A stretch of DNA of 64,000 nucleotides, from assembly GCF_000235445.1 (NCBI RefSeq), contig NZ_JH378837.1, forward strand, positions 8,150-72,149, written 5' to 3'. The notes under the pieces were generated by a model. That model had not been told where the DNA came from and ran no database searches. It was given only the letters and a program-made list of their open reading frames with translations. The position numbers and the translations under genes are program-made. Below are positions 7,995 through 16,754 of this stretch, in pieces. The DNA comes from Johnsonella ignava ATCC 51276 (GTDB lineage Bacteria; Bacillota; Clostridia; Lachnospirales; Lachnospiraceae). Each line of letters starts with the position of its first letter. Within the stretch, counting starts at the first letter, position 1.

Positions 7995-9383
7995 ATGAAA
8001 GATAAAGTGTTTATTACTCTTAAGGATAATCAACAACCTAACGATATATATTGTTTTGCCGGTGATAATGTAAATGATATATTATATGGTAAAATACCCG
8101 AAAAAGGCAGAAAATCTATAGAGGCTGTTAGCTCTGTGAATAGACTTTTGAAAGAACATAAAATAATTACGATACCTAAAAAAGATAGTTTTAAAAATGA
8201 TACTATTATAGAAATAAGAAACAGCAACGTATATACTTATAACTGGGTTGGTGTTATCTCTACACCGATTCCGGATAAGAGTAACCACAGTTGCCGAATA
8301 GAAATAACATCACGCTTTGATGCTGTTAAAAAGCAGCACTTTCTTCTTTACTTATTAAGCAGTGTTTATGGGTTTAATATTTTTAACATAGATATTAATA
8401 GTGAGGAAGAAAGCGATTATATAATTATATTGATAATTCTATATCTAAATAAACTGATTGAAGCTTATAGGGACGGATTGTACAAAGAATATATCAGACG
8501 GGAATATAATGATTATAATTTTAAAGGAGTGATAGATGTAAATAGACACCTGAAGTTAAACACGCCTTTCATTGGTAAAACCGCTTATACAGTAAGAGAA
8601 TATACATATGATAACGAAATATTATGCCTAATGCGACAGACCATAGATTATATTGTCTGTGAACATACACAAGTATGGGAGGGATATCTAAGTACAGAAC
8701 CAATATTTAATGAGATAGTTGAAGTCATAGAAAATGCAACTCCATCATACAGGAAGAATATTAATTATGCAGATACTTTAAAGTGTAGAATAGAAATCTC
8801 TCATCCTATGTATCAGAACTATGAAGACGCACGAAAACTTGCACTTATGATATTAAATGAATCCGGTAAAAATATATTTGACAATTCTGAAGAGCTGTCA
8901 TTTAGCCTGTTAATTGACATGGCTTGGCTTTGGGAGGAGTTTGTTGCGGAAAAACTTTTAAAAGAATACAATTATAATCATTTATTTACTGATGGTTCTA
9001 GAGGAAGCTTAAAGTGGGCAGATGAAAAACATTGGTATCCTGATTTTATTGAAAGAAAAAATGAATATAATAGACGAATTATCTTTGATGCAAAGTATAA
9101 ATTTTGGGATTATCAAAAAAATGAAGATATTCACCAATTACTTTCATATTTATTCATAACAGGTGGAAATAAATGCGGAGTAATTTATCCTTTTAATGCT
9201 GAATATGAAGAATGGGAGAGTATAAATTTATATGCCTTTAATGGTTTCTATGGAGATACAAATCCAACAATGTATAAACTGCCACTATATATTCCTCAAA
9301 ATAATAATATTGACTATTCAGAATATTGTAAAAGTATGAATAATTCAATAAAAAACTGGAAGAATAATTTTCGATGTTTTTAA
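7995..9383 (+). CDS. mcrC: McrC-like restriction endonuclease subunit
   Basis: A 462-residue McrC-type protein. The PD-(D/E)xK nuclease core is near residues 349-367: a YPDF element with D350, followed by IIFDAKYK with D365 and K367. The upstream half is the McrB-contacting region. It depends on McrB for activity in known systems and cuts DNA between modified sites. The ribosome site is AAGGAGT before the ATG. Its last codons overlap the longest possible frame of the sirtuin gene, so the two are co-transcribed and likely co-translated. All catalytic residues appear intact. Confidence 0.88.
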   Translation: MKDKVFITLKDNQQPNDIYCFAGDNVNDILYGKIPEKGRKSIEAVSSVNRLLKEHKIITIPKKDSFKNDTIIEIRNSNVYTYNWVGVISTPIPDKSNHSCRIEITSRFDAVKKQHFLLYLLSSVYGFNIFNIDINSEEESDYIIILIILYLNKLIEAYRDGLYKEYIRREYNDYNFKGVIDVNRHLKLNTPFIGKTAYTVREYTYDNEILCLMRQTIDYIVCEHTQVWEGYLSTEPIFNEIVEVIENATPSYRKNINYADTLKCRIEISHPMYQNYEDARKLALMILNESGKNIFDNSEELSFSLLIDMAWLWEEFVAEKLLKEYNYNHLFTDGSRGSLKWADEKHWYPDFIERKNEYNRRIIFDAKYKFWDYQKNEDIHQLLSYLFITGGNKCGVIYPFNAEYEEWESINLYAFNGFYGDTNPTMYKLPLYIPQNNNIDYSEYCKSMNNSIKNWKNNFRCF

Positions 9384-9403
9384 AGACAAGGACAAGAAAT
9401 ATT

Positions 9404-10393
9404 ATGAAGAATTACTATGATAAAAAAGATGGTTACAGAAAAACTATTCAGCAAGGCTTAATTGGAGCCGGGACTTTCGGCAGAAGTAAGTCTAAGGGAC
9501 AAGGTACAAAAGAAGAACAAATTAAGATATTAAAAAATGAAATTCAAAATGCCGATGCTATTGTAGTAGGTGCAGGTGCAGGTTTATCAACCTCTGCCGG
9601 ATTTAGCTACAGTGGAGAGCGGTTTGAAAAATATTTTTTTGATTTTGCAGAAAAATATGGAATGAAGGATATATATTCAGGAGGATTTTATCCGTTTCCC
9701 GATAATGAAACAAGATGGGCATGGTGGGCAAGACATATATACTTTAACAGATATATTGAACCGCCGGAACCGGTTTATAGAAAGCTGCTTTCTCTTTTAA
9801 AAGATAAGAATTATTTTGTAATCACAACAAATGTTGACCATCAATTTCAAAGAGCAGGTTTTGATAAAAGGAGACTATTTTACACTCAAGGAGATTATGG
9901 ATTGTTTCAAAGCGTTAATCCAAAAATTCAAAAGACATATGATAATGAAGACTGGGTTATGAAAGCGATGGAAGTACAAGGCTTTATTAAAGATAGAAAT
10001 GGAATATTTATTCTCCCTGATAATAGAGAAATATCTATGAAAATTCCAACAAGCCTTATTCCTAAATGCCCTGATGATAATTCAGATGTTACAATAAATC
10101 TCAGGGCTGATGATTCGTTTGTAGAAGACGAAGGATGGTATAAAGCTTCAGAGGAGTATTATAATTTTCTTAAAACAAATGAGAATATGCATATTTTATT
10201 TTTAGAACTTGGAGTTGGAGCAAATACGCCTGTAATTATAAAATATCCGTTTTGGCAGATGACAATGTCGAATGAAAACGCAGTATATGCGTGTATCAAT
10301 TATGGAGAAGCATTTTGCCCGGGTGAAATTGAAGGAAGAAGTATTTGTATAGACGGGGATATTGGAAAAGCTATAAATGATATAATGAAATAA
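9404..10393 (+). CDS. sirTM: SirTM-class sirtuin (macrodomain-linked protein ADP-ribosyltransferase)
   Basis: A 329-residue sirtuin of class M. The NAD loop is VGAGAGLSTSAGFSYSGERFEKYF, and TTNVDHQFQRAG replaces the usual TQNID box. The position of the catalytic histidine reads TQGDYG, so Gln stands where deacetylases have His, as is known for ADP-ribosylating SirTM enzymes. There is an N-terminal extension of about 40 residues (GLIGAGTFGRSKSKG) that I cannot assign. The ATG at 9404 has a weak AAGGACA site; a start at 9374 overlapping mcrC is also possible. Classical SirTM operons also carry GcvH-L and LplA2, the lipoylated target system; neither gene is present here. Confidence 0.87.
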   Translation: MKNYYDKKDGYRKTIQQGLIGAGTFGRSKSKGQGTKEEQIKILKNEIQNADAIVVGAGAGLSTSAGFSYSGERFEKYFFDFAEKYGMKDIYSGGFYPFPDNETRWAWWARHIYFNRYIEPPEPVYRKLLSLLKDKNYFVITTNVDHQFQRAGFDKRRLFYTQGDYGLFQSVNPKIQKTYDNEDWVMKAMEVQGFIKDRNGIFILPDNREISMKIPTSLIPKCPDDNSDVTINLRADDSFVEDEGWYKASEEYYNFLKTNENMHILFLELGVGANTPVIIKYPFWQMTMSNENAVYACINYGEAFCPGEIEGRSICIDGDIGKAINDIMK

Positions 10394-10681
10394 CAGTTAC
10401 CTGAAAGTCAGTAATGAAGATATGTATAAATTTATTAAAATAAAAGATATTTATCAAGGGGGGTACCGTGTATGCGGTATACTCTTAATCAATACAATTA
10501 TTAAAACAGAAGCTATTTATCTATTTATCGGAACTTATATATATCATAAATATTTGATTTTAATAAATATAAATAAAATGTCTAAGCAATAAAAAAGTTA
10601 TAGAGTTTGAGGAATATAATTTTTTATTAACTCAAAAACAAAAATATAATTAATATATATAATAAACAGGAGGAATTAAAA

Positions 10682-11848
10682 ATGTTAGGAAATTTCAGTT
10701 ACAAAAATGCAACAAAGTTATATTTTGGAGATGATTCTTTGAAGTATTTAAATGAAGAACTTAAGCAGTATGGAAAGAATGTCCAGCTTATTTATGGCGG
10801 CGGTTCAATAAAGAAAAATGGTATTTATGATTCTGTTGTAGAAATTCTTAAAGCGAATGGTAAGAATATCGTGGAAGATGGCGGAGTTATGCCGAATCCA
10901 ACACTGGAAAAACTATATGAAGGTGCTAAAATTGCAAAGGAAAATCATGTGGATTTTATTCTTGCAGTAGGTGGAGGCTCGGTATGTGATTACGCAAAAG
11001 CGGTTGCTGTTTCAGCACATTGCGATGAAGATCCCTGGGATAAATACTATATCCGTTTTGAAGAACCAAGCTGTGAGATTATTCCGGTAGGATGCGTTCT
11101 TACAATGGCAGGAACAGGTTCGGAAATGAATGGAGGAGCGGTTATTACAAACCATAAAGCAAAACTGAAGGTTGGTCATGTATTCGGTGAGGAAGTAATG
11201 CCGAAGTTTTCTATCCTGAATCCGAAATTTACTATGTCTTTGCCAAAGAAACAGATGATAGCAGGAATATATGATATATTCAGTCATATTTGTGAGCAGT
11301 ATTTTTCAGGAGAAGATGACAATACAAGCGATTATCTTGCAGAAGCATTAATGAAATCAGTGATTCATTCATCTCTTATAGCCATTGACAATTCTCAAGA
11401 TTATGAAGCACGCTCTAATATTATGTGGTCTGCCACATGGGCATTAAATACATTGATTTCAATGGGTAAAACTACTGACTGGATGGTTCATATGCTTGGA
11501 CATTCAGTAGGTGCCTATACAGATGCAATACATGGTATGTCCCTGGCTGCCGTATCTATCCCGTATTATCGTTATATAATGCCGTATGGACTTAAAAAAT
11601 TTGTTAGGTTTGCAAAAGAGGTATGGGGAGTTAATCCTGATGGAAAGAGTGATGAAGAAACTGCTAATGAAGGTTTGTCTAAAATGGAAGAATGGATGAA
11701 AAAACTGGGAGTTACGATGAAAATTTCTGAATTGGGAGTAACAGAAGAAATGATAGAGAAAATTGCGGACGGTACGATGATTCTTAATGGTGGATATAAG
11801 CAATTAACACGGGATGAAATAATTGCTATTTTAAAAGAGAGTCTGTAG
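10682..11848 (+). CDS. Iron-containing alcohol dehydrogenase (butanol dehydrogenase type)
   Basis: A 388-residue group III alcohol dehydrogenase of the NAD(P)H-dependent butanol dehydrogenase/YqhD kind. The nucleotide site is VGGGSVCDYAKA with the preceding YGGGSIKK, and the metal ligands are in GIYDIFSHICEQYF (Asp, His) and HMLGHSVGAYTDAIHG (two His). Cytoplasmic. It reduces short-chain aldehydes to alcohols during fermentation. Strong ribosome site AGGAGGAAT. It follows a 288-base gap without a recognisable gene and is followed by a small unknown gene. Confidence 0.92.
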   Translation: MLGNFSYKNATKLYFGDDSLKYLNEELKQYGKNVQLIYGGGSIKKNGIYDSVVEILKANGKNIVEDGGVMPNPTLEKLYEGAKIAKENHVDFILAVGGGSVCDYAKAVAVSAHCDEDPWDKYYIRFEEPSCEIIPVGCVLTMAGTGSEMNGGAVITNHKAKLKVGHVFGEEVMPKFSILNPKFTMSLPKKQMIAGIYDIFSHICEQYFSGEDDNTSDYLAEALMKSVIHSSLIAIDNSQDYEARSNIMWSATWALNTLISMGKTTDWMVHMLGHSVGAYTDAIHGMSLAAVSIPYYRYIMPYGLKKFVRFAKEVWGVNPDGKSDEETANEGLSKMEEWMKKLGVTMKISELGVTEEMIEKIADGTMILNGGYKQLTRDEIIAILKESL

Positions 11849-11903
11849 AACTACAGAAAATTTAAGTATTGGAGTATTTATGCGGGAGTCAAGAGGTGAA
11901 TTT

Positions 11904-12227
11904 ATGTATAGTTTTTATTTAGAAAACAGACGCAAGAAAGGGTTTGCATATATTGATTATTCAGAAGAAAAGGCAATTGATAATCTTTGTCAAAAGAAGA
12001 ATATTCCATTTATAAGGCAGTTATGGAATAAATATTATGAGGATTATACTTTTGGATTAAAAGAGCTGGAAGCTGCGCAGAAAGATATGATGGCATACTT
12101 GAGTACGGAAAACTGGGATATAAGTAATAAAGAAGAGCAAGAGCAAATGTATTTAATTTATAAACTTATTGCTATAGTATCATATGCACTTTTTAATAAG
12201 GATTGTCTGGTAGGTAGCGGAGATTAA
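11904..12227 (+). CDS. Hypothetical protein, 107 residues
   Basis: I do not recognise this protein. It is soluble, rich in Tyr, Lys and Glu, and mostly helical by eye, with one Cys pair far apart (NLCQKK and NKDCLV). The ATG at 11904 has AGAGGTG eight bases upstream and begins MYSFYLENRRKKGFAYIDY; the longer frame at 11880 has no ribosome site. It lies 55 bases after the alcohol dehydrogenase and could share its transcript. A response-regulator fragment follows. Confidence 0.5.
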   Translation: MYSFYLENRRKKGFAYIDYSEEKAIDNLCQKKNIPFIRQLWNKYYEDYTFGLKELEAAQKDMMAYLSTENWDISNKEEQEQMYLIYKLIAIVSYALFNKDCLVGSGD

Positions 12228-12283
12228 ATAACAAACAGTGTATTTATGATTAAAATATATTAAGAGGATAAGGTGGTGGTATA

Positions 12284-12373
12284 ATGAGAATCCTTTTAGC
12301 TGAAGATGAGAAAAGAATGGCATCAGCACTTATTGCACTTTTGAAATATCGAAAAAATGGTGGCAGTATATAA
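12284..12373 (+). pseudogene. N-terminal fragment of an OmpR-type response regulator
   Basis: The ATG at 12284, with a GGTGGT ribosome site, starts MRILLAEDEKRMASALIALLKYRK and then stops after 29 codons. MRILLAEDE is the acidic start of receiver domains (phosphorylation pocket) and ALIALLKY fits helix 1. The rest of the receiver and the DNA-binding domain are missing. It is a remnant of a two-component system. Confidence 0.6.
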
Positions 12374-12462
12374 ATATAGACATATAGACATATAGTGTTA
12401 AAAGGATTATAATCAATTACAATATAGAAAAAACATACAGAAGTGAAGCGGGAGACAAATTT

Positions 12463-12562
12463 AGGGGCTGTTGCATTAAGAATTAGAGCTATAAAAGATA
12501 GTGATTATTTTAATGTAAATCTACTATATCTTATAGTGTTTTTCTTTAATGCGACAGCTTCT
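12463..12562. repeat. MITE-like hairpin element with imperfect terminal inverted repeats
   Basis: The left end AGGGGCTGTTGCATTAAG is matched by the complement of CTTTAATGCGACAGCTT at the right end, and the inner arms CTATAAAAGATAGTG and TACTATATCTTATAG also pair. The whole 100 bases can fold as one long hairpin with no coding capacity. GGGGCTGTTGCA-type ends are familiar from insertion sequences, so this may be a MITE moved by an IS transposase. Confidence 0.5.
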
Positions 12563-12597
12563 TTTGAAGGAAAGAGATAAGAAAATAGGGGGGAAAT

Positions 12598-12984
12598 ATG
12601 TTTGAATTAAAAAAAGCTATATTGGTAACAAATAATGACAGGGTTTATGATAAGTACAAAGGCAGGCTTTCCTGTGTTTATACGGAAAGCTATGAAGATA
12701 CCTTAATAAAGGTAAGAGACTATGTTTATGACAGACATAAATTACTTACCCATCCCCAGGCTTCAAGCCTTAAGCCTAATCAGACACCCTATCGTTCAGT
12801 GCTGGTATATCCTACATATGAGGATAATACTAAGGATATACTTCTTATAGAGAAATGTATGGAAGTATTTAACAGTTGGCAGAATATTGCCAGGACACCT
12901 TCGAATTACAAGGAGAATGTGATAGAGGATTTTAAAACTATAGATTTATCCGTTATAGACAATATAATGGACAGAATAGTATAA
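12598..12984 (+). CDS. grdX: GrdX family protein
   Basis: A 128-residue protein matching GrdX, a small protein of unknown activity encoded near glycine, sarcosine and betaine reductase genes. The diagnostic parts are the start ILVTNNDRVYDKY, the middle IKVRDYVYDRHKLLTHPQASSLKPNQTPYRSVLV and a helical C-terminus. Cytoplasmic. The ribosome site is AGGGGGGAA before the ATG. A TetR-type regulator starts 12 bases after its stop, and the reductase genes follow after a 0.4-kb control region. Its role is thought to be regulation or assembly of the reductase; this is not proven. Confidence 0.85.
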   Translation: MFELKKAILVTNNDRVYDKYKGRLSCVYTESYEDTLIKVRDYVYDRHKLLTHPQASSLKPNQTPYRSVLVYPTYEDNTKDILLIEKCMEVFNSWQNIARTPSNYKENVIEDFKTIDLSVIDNIMDRIV

Positions 12985-12996
12985 AGTGTGATATAA

Positions 12997-13695
12997 ATGG
13001 AGTATTTTAAGGGTTTAAGCAGAAAAGAATATATTTTAAAAACCGCCGAAATGATAAAAAGAGACGGAATAGAGAATTTGTCAATACGAAAGATAGCAAA
13101 AGAACTTGGCTGTTCTTCAGCGAGCCTGTACAGATATTTTTCGGGATTGGATGAGCTTATTTATTATGCGGAGCTTAGGCAGTTAAAAGATTATATACAG
13201 TCCCTTAATAAAGCCGGTCTTGTTTGGAAAAACGTATGGGATAAATATGTGGGAGTGTGGTACTGCTATTCAATGGAGGCATTCAGAAAGCCCATAACTT
13301 ATAATTTACTGTTTCTAACAAAAAAGGATATAAAGTTAAAAGAAGCCATAGGGGAGTTTTACGATATGTTTCCGGAAGAAATCCAGACATCTTCACCCGT
13401 TTTTCAGGCTATGTTAAGAAATCCGGATTTTCTGGGGCGGGACTATGAGGTATGCAAGGTGTGTATGAAAGCGGGTGCCATAAGTGAAGAGAAAGCTGTT
13501 GTTTTAAATCGAATGGTATGCTTTTTATATATGGGATATTTTAAAAATCTTATGGATAAAGGTGTCAAGAAAGAAGAACTTGATGATTATATCTGGAAAT
13601 TTGTTGGAGATGTGGAAAGAATAGTTTTTTCGCTTGCAGAGGATTTGCAAGGCTATAAAAACTATGGTGAAGTAGTAAAAAGAAAAAAACGGTAA
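12997..13695 (+). CDS. TetR family transcriptional regulator
   Basis: A 232-residue regulator. The N-terminal helix-turn-helix is clear: ILKTAEMIKRDGIENLSIRKIAKELGCSSASLYRYFSGLDEL (helix and recognition residues about 14-55). The C-terminal ligand domain is large and aromatic, with WCY-type words (VGVWYCYSMEAFRKP). It sits directly behind grdX and in front of the reductase promoter region, in the same direction. It likely controls the reductase genes, possibly through the AAGTATTT/AAATACTT inverted repeat near 13886. Ligand unknown. The start at 12997 has only a weak ribosome site. Confidence 0.82.
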   Translation: MEYFKGLSRKEYILKTAEMIKRDGIENLSIRKIAKELGCSSASLYRYFSGLDELIYYAELRQLKDYIQSLNKAGLVWKNVWDKYVGVWYCYSMEAFRKPITYNLLFLTKKDIKLKEAIGEFYDMFPEEIQTSSPVFQAMLRNPDFLGRDYEVCKVCMKAGAISEEKAVVLNRMVCFLYMGYFKNLMDKGVKKEELDDYIWKFVGDVERIVFSLAEDLQGYKNYGEVVKRKKR

Positions 13696-14001
13696 TAAAA
13701 CAAAAAAGGATAATAAAAGAAATGAAACAATGCAATAAAAAGAAGTAAAGTGTAGTAAAAGGCATAAAATTGTATTTTAATAAGTTTGTTTCAAGCCTTC
13801 TTTGTATTTATTTACAGATTTAATTAATATATAGATTGATATATTTTATTTATCTATATATGGCATAAATTTACAAAAATCCAAGTATTTAGTTCAAATA
13901 CTTGTGTATGTTATAGTTATAATTCATCTAAAAATCTTAAATTATGCAAGCTTAACAAAAATGGACTTATATTTTTGTGAAAAAATAAACCAGAGATAAC
14001 C

Positions 14002-14030
14002 TTGAATTTATAAAAATAATTATATATAAT
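14002..14030 (+). promoter_or_regulatory. Sigma-A-type promoter of the reductase genes
   Basis: TTGAAT at 14002-14007 and TATAAT at 14025-14030 are separated by 17 bases. It lies 78 bases before the chosen ATG of the component B gene. Upstream (13696-14000) the DNA is AT-rich with no gene; the inverted repeat AAGTATTT/AAATACTT at about 13883-13904 could be an operator. Confidence 0.6.
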
Positions 14031-14041
14031 GTCGGAAAGAG

Positions 14042-14066
14042 GAGGTTTAAAAAAACCTCTCTTTTT
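14042..14066 (+). terminator. Leader terminator or attenuator before the reductase genes
   Basis: GAGGTTT pairs with AAACCTC around four A and is followed by TCTTTTT. It lies between the promoter and the start codon, so it would stop transcripts early unless bypassed. Confidence 0.5.
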
Positions 14067-14107
14067 AGAAACAAAAGTTATCGCGATTACAAAAGGAGGT
14101 GTATCAT

Positions 14108-15394
14108 ATGAAATTGGAGCTTGGAAAAATCAAGATTGATGATATCCAATTTTCAGAAAAAACTTATGTTGAAAACCATGTTCTTTATGTAAATAAAGAA
14201 GAGGTTGAAAAGTTGGTTTTAGAGGATGACAAGCTGGTTTCCTGTAAGCTTGACATCGCAAAGCCGGGAGAGAGCACCCGTATAACTCCGGTAAAGGATG
14301 TTATTGAGCCACGTGTAAAGGTTAGCGGGGGCGAGATATTTCCGGGAGTTACAGGCAAGGTATCTCCTGCAGTGGGTGAAGGCAGGACACATGCTTTAGA
14401 GGGTTGTTGTGTTGTTACTGTAGGAAGGATTGTAGGTTTTCAGGAGGGTGTAATAGATATGAGCGGTGTAGCTGCAGATTACTGCCCGTTTTCAAAGACC
14501 GTAAACCTTTGTGTAGTTATTGAACCTCAGGAAGGGCTTGAAACACATGTTTATGAAAGAGCAGGACGTTTAGCGGGTTTAAAGGTGGCTGCATATCTCG
14601 GTGAAACGGCAAGAAATCTTGAGCCTGATGTTTTGGAAGTATACGAAACAAAACCTTTATTTGAACAGGCGGCAATGTACCCTGATCTTCCAAAAGTAGG
14701 TTATATACATATGTTGCAGTCTCAGGGACTTTTGCATGATACATATTATTATGGAGTAGATGCAAAGCAGATAGTTCCGACTTTTATGTATCCTACTGAA
14801 ATAATGGACGGAGCGATAATATCAGGTAACTGTGTTGCACCTTGTGATAAGGTTACCACATTCCATCATTTACACAATCCCGTTATTGAAGATTGCTACA
14901 AGCATCATGGTAAAGATATTAACTTTATGGGAGTTATCCTCACGAATGAAAACGTATTTCTTGCCGATAAGGAAAGACATTCCGATATGGTTGCTAAATT
15001 AGCGGAATATATGGGGCTTGATGGAGTTCTTATAACTGAGGAGGGCTATGGTAACCCTGATACCGACCTTATGATGAATTGCAAGAAGGTTGAGAGAAAG
15101 GGTGTTAAAGTAGTACTTATTACAGATGAGTTCCCGGGAAAGGACGGTAAGTCTCAGTCGCTTGCGGATGTATGTGAGGAGGCTACGGCACTTGCTTCTT
15201 GTGGACAGGGAAATATGACTTTACAGTTCCCGGTTATGAAAAAAATAATCGGTACTATGGATTATATTGAGGATCAAATAGGTGGCTGGGCAGGTTGTGT
15301 AAATCCTGACGGTTCGTTTGAGGCTGAGATTCAAATTATTATAGCTTCAACCATAGCAAACGGATACAATTGTCTGGCAGCCAGAGGTTATTAA
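14108..15394 (+). CDS. Glycine/sarcosine/betaine reductase component B proprotein (GrdE/G/I type)
   Basis: A 428-residue proprotein of reductase component B. The family word GNCVAPCDKVTTFHH contains Cys242, at the known position where the precursor is cut and the new end turns into a pyruvoyl group that holds the amine substrate as a Schiff base. The N-terminal part becomes one subunit and the C-terminal part the other. ATG 14108 is chosen because AAAGGAGGT precedes it; the GTG at 14099 has none. The partner selenoprotein starts 17 bases after the stop. GrdG (sarcosine) and GrdI (betaine) cannot be told apart by eye. Components A and C are not in this window. Confidence 0.9.
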   Translation: MKLELGKIKIDDIQFSEKTYVENHVLYVNKEEVEKLVLEDDKLVSCKLDIAKPGESTRITPVKDVIEPRVKVSGGEIFPGVTGKVSPAVGEGRTHALEGCCVVTVGRIVGFQEGVIDMSGVAADYCPFSKTVNLCVVIEPQEGLETHVYERAGRLAGLKVAAYLGETARNLEPDVLEVYETKPLFEQAAMYPDLPKVGYIHMLQSQGLLHDTYYYGVDAKQIVPTFMYPTEIMDGAIISGNCVAPCDKVTTFHHLHNPVIEDCYKHHGKDINFMGVILTNENVFLADKERHSDMVAKLAEYMGLDGVLITEEGYGNPDTDLMMNCKKVERKGVKVVLITDEFPGKDGKSQSLADVCEEATALASCGQGNMTLQFPVMKKIIGTMDYIEDQIGGWAGCVNPDGSFEAEIQIIIASTIANGYNCLAARGY

Positions 15395-15410
15395 GATAAG
15401 GGGGATTATA

Positions 15411-16730
15411 ATGGCTAAATATAGAATAGTACATTATGTAAATCAGTTTTTTGCCGGAATAGGCGGAGAAGAGAAGGCGGATCATAAGCCGGAGATAAGA
15501 GAAGGGATTTTAGGACCCGGTGTAGCTATTAAAGCTAATTTAAGCGATGATTTTGAGATTGTTGCAACTGCGATATGCGGAGACAATTATTATGGTGAAA
15601 ATTTGGATGAAGCAACAGACACTCTTATTGAAATGATTAAGAAATACAAACCTGATGTTTTTGTTGCAGGACCGGCATTTAACGCAGGTCGTTACGGGGT
15701 TGCATGCGGAACTATTGCAAAGGCGGTTGAAGAAAGATTGCAGATACCTGTTATTACAGCTGCGTATGCTGAAAATCCGGGTGTTGACATGTTCCGTAAG
15801 GATTTGATTATAGTTAAAACCGGAGATTCTGCTGCAAGCATGAAGAAGGTAGTAAAAAGCTTATGTCCTTTAATAGAAAAGCTTGCAAAGCATGAGGAGG
15901 TTTTAGGACCTGAGATTGAAGGTTACCATGAAAGAGGTATAAGGGTTAACTATTTTGCAGATGAAAGAGGTTCTGAAAGAGCTATCAAAATGCTTGTTAA
16001 AAAGCTTAAGGGAGAAGAATTTGAAACGGATCTTCCTATGCCTAAATTTGACAGGGTTGCACCTGCAAAGCCTGTGGAGAACATGAAGAAGGCAAAGATA
16101 GCTGTAGTTACTTCAGGAGGTATAGTTCCTACCGGCAACCCTGACCATATTGAGTCAAGTAATGCGACAAAATACGGTGCATACAGCATAGAGGGAATGC
16201 AGAAGCTTTCTCCTGACGACTTTACTACCATACACGGAGGATATGACAGACAGTTTGTTATGGAAAATCCTAACCTTGTTGTTCCCTTAGATGTACTTAG
16301 AGAGCTTGAAAAGGAAGGCGAATTTGGAGAACTCTACAATACTTTCTTTGCAACAACAGGTACCGGTACAGCTACAGGTTCTGCGGCTAAATTCGGCGAT
16401 GCGATAGGAAAGACTCTTATAGACGATCATGTTGATGCGGTTATACTTGTCAGTACCTGAGGTACTTGTACACGTTGCGGTGCAACGATGGTAAAGGGTA
16501 TAGAAAAGTATGGTATTCCGGTAGTTCACATGGCTACTGTAGTTCCGATTTCATTGACGATAGGTGCAAACAGGATTATCCCGGGTGTAGGTATTCCTTA
16601 TCCGCTTGGAGATCCTACTCAAGGTGAGGTTGATTCTAAAAAAATACGTAGACGTATGGTAAAGAGAGCATTAAAAGCTTTGCAAACACCAGTTGCAGAG
16701 CAGACTGTGTTCGAAAAGGATGATTTCTAA
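15411..16730 (+). CDS. Component B selenoprotein of sarcosine/betaine-type reductase (GrdB/F/H type), UGA read as Sec
   Basis: The gene is one 439-residue frame if the TGA at 16458-16460 is read as selenocysteine (residue 350). The site reads VST-U-GTCTRCGATMVK, the UxxCxxC active centre of GrdB, GrdF and GrdH. The stretch after the TGA is fully conserved in type to the stop at 16730, so this is not a broken gene. The selenol attacks the pyruvoyl-bound substrate, and the product is passed to selenoprotein A. A hairpin directly downstream fits a bacterial SECIS. Ribosome site GGGGG before the ATG. Routine gene callers would split it in two. It requires selA, selB, selC and selD elsewhere in the genome. 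Confidence 0.95.
16458..16487 (+). promoter_or_regulatory. UGA Sec codon with candidate SECIS hairpin
   Basis: After the TGA (16458-16460) the sequence CGTTGC-GGT-GCAACG at 16473-16487 forms a perfect 6-bp stem with a GGT loop, 12 bases downstream of the UGA. SelB-binding loops usually show G and U at the tip. In addition AGTACC and GGTACT flank the TGA as a perfect 6-bp inverted repeat, so two structures are possible. Confidence 0.65.
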
Positions 16731-16754
16731 AAAACCAAATATGGGGAAGTAAAT

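Noticed and set aside
13700..14098. Glycine riboswitch before the reductase genes
   Set aside because: None of the conserved glycine aptamer strings were seen; only a promoter, an inverted repeat and a terminator hairpin are present.
16458..16460. Nonsense mutation splitting the reductase gene
   Set aside because: The UGA stands exactly at the known Sec site (UxxCxxC), the downstream frame is conserved, and a SECIS-like hairpin follows.
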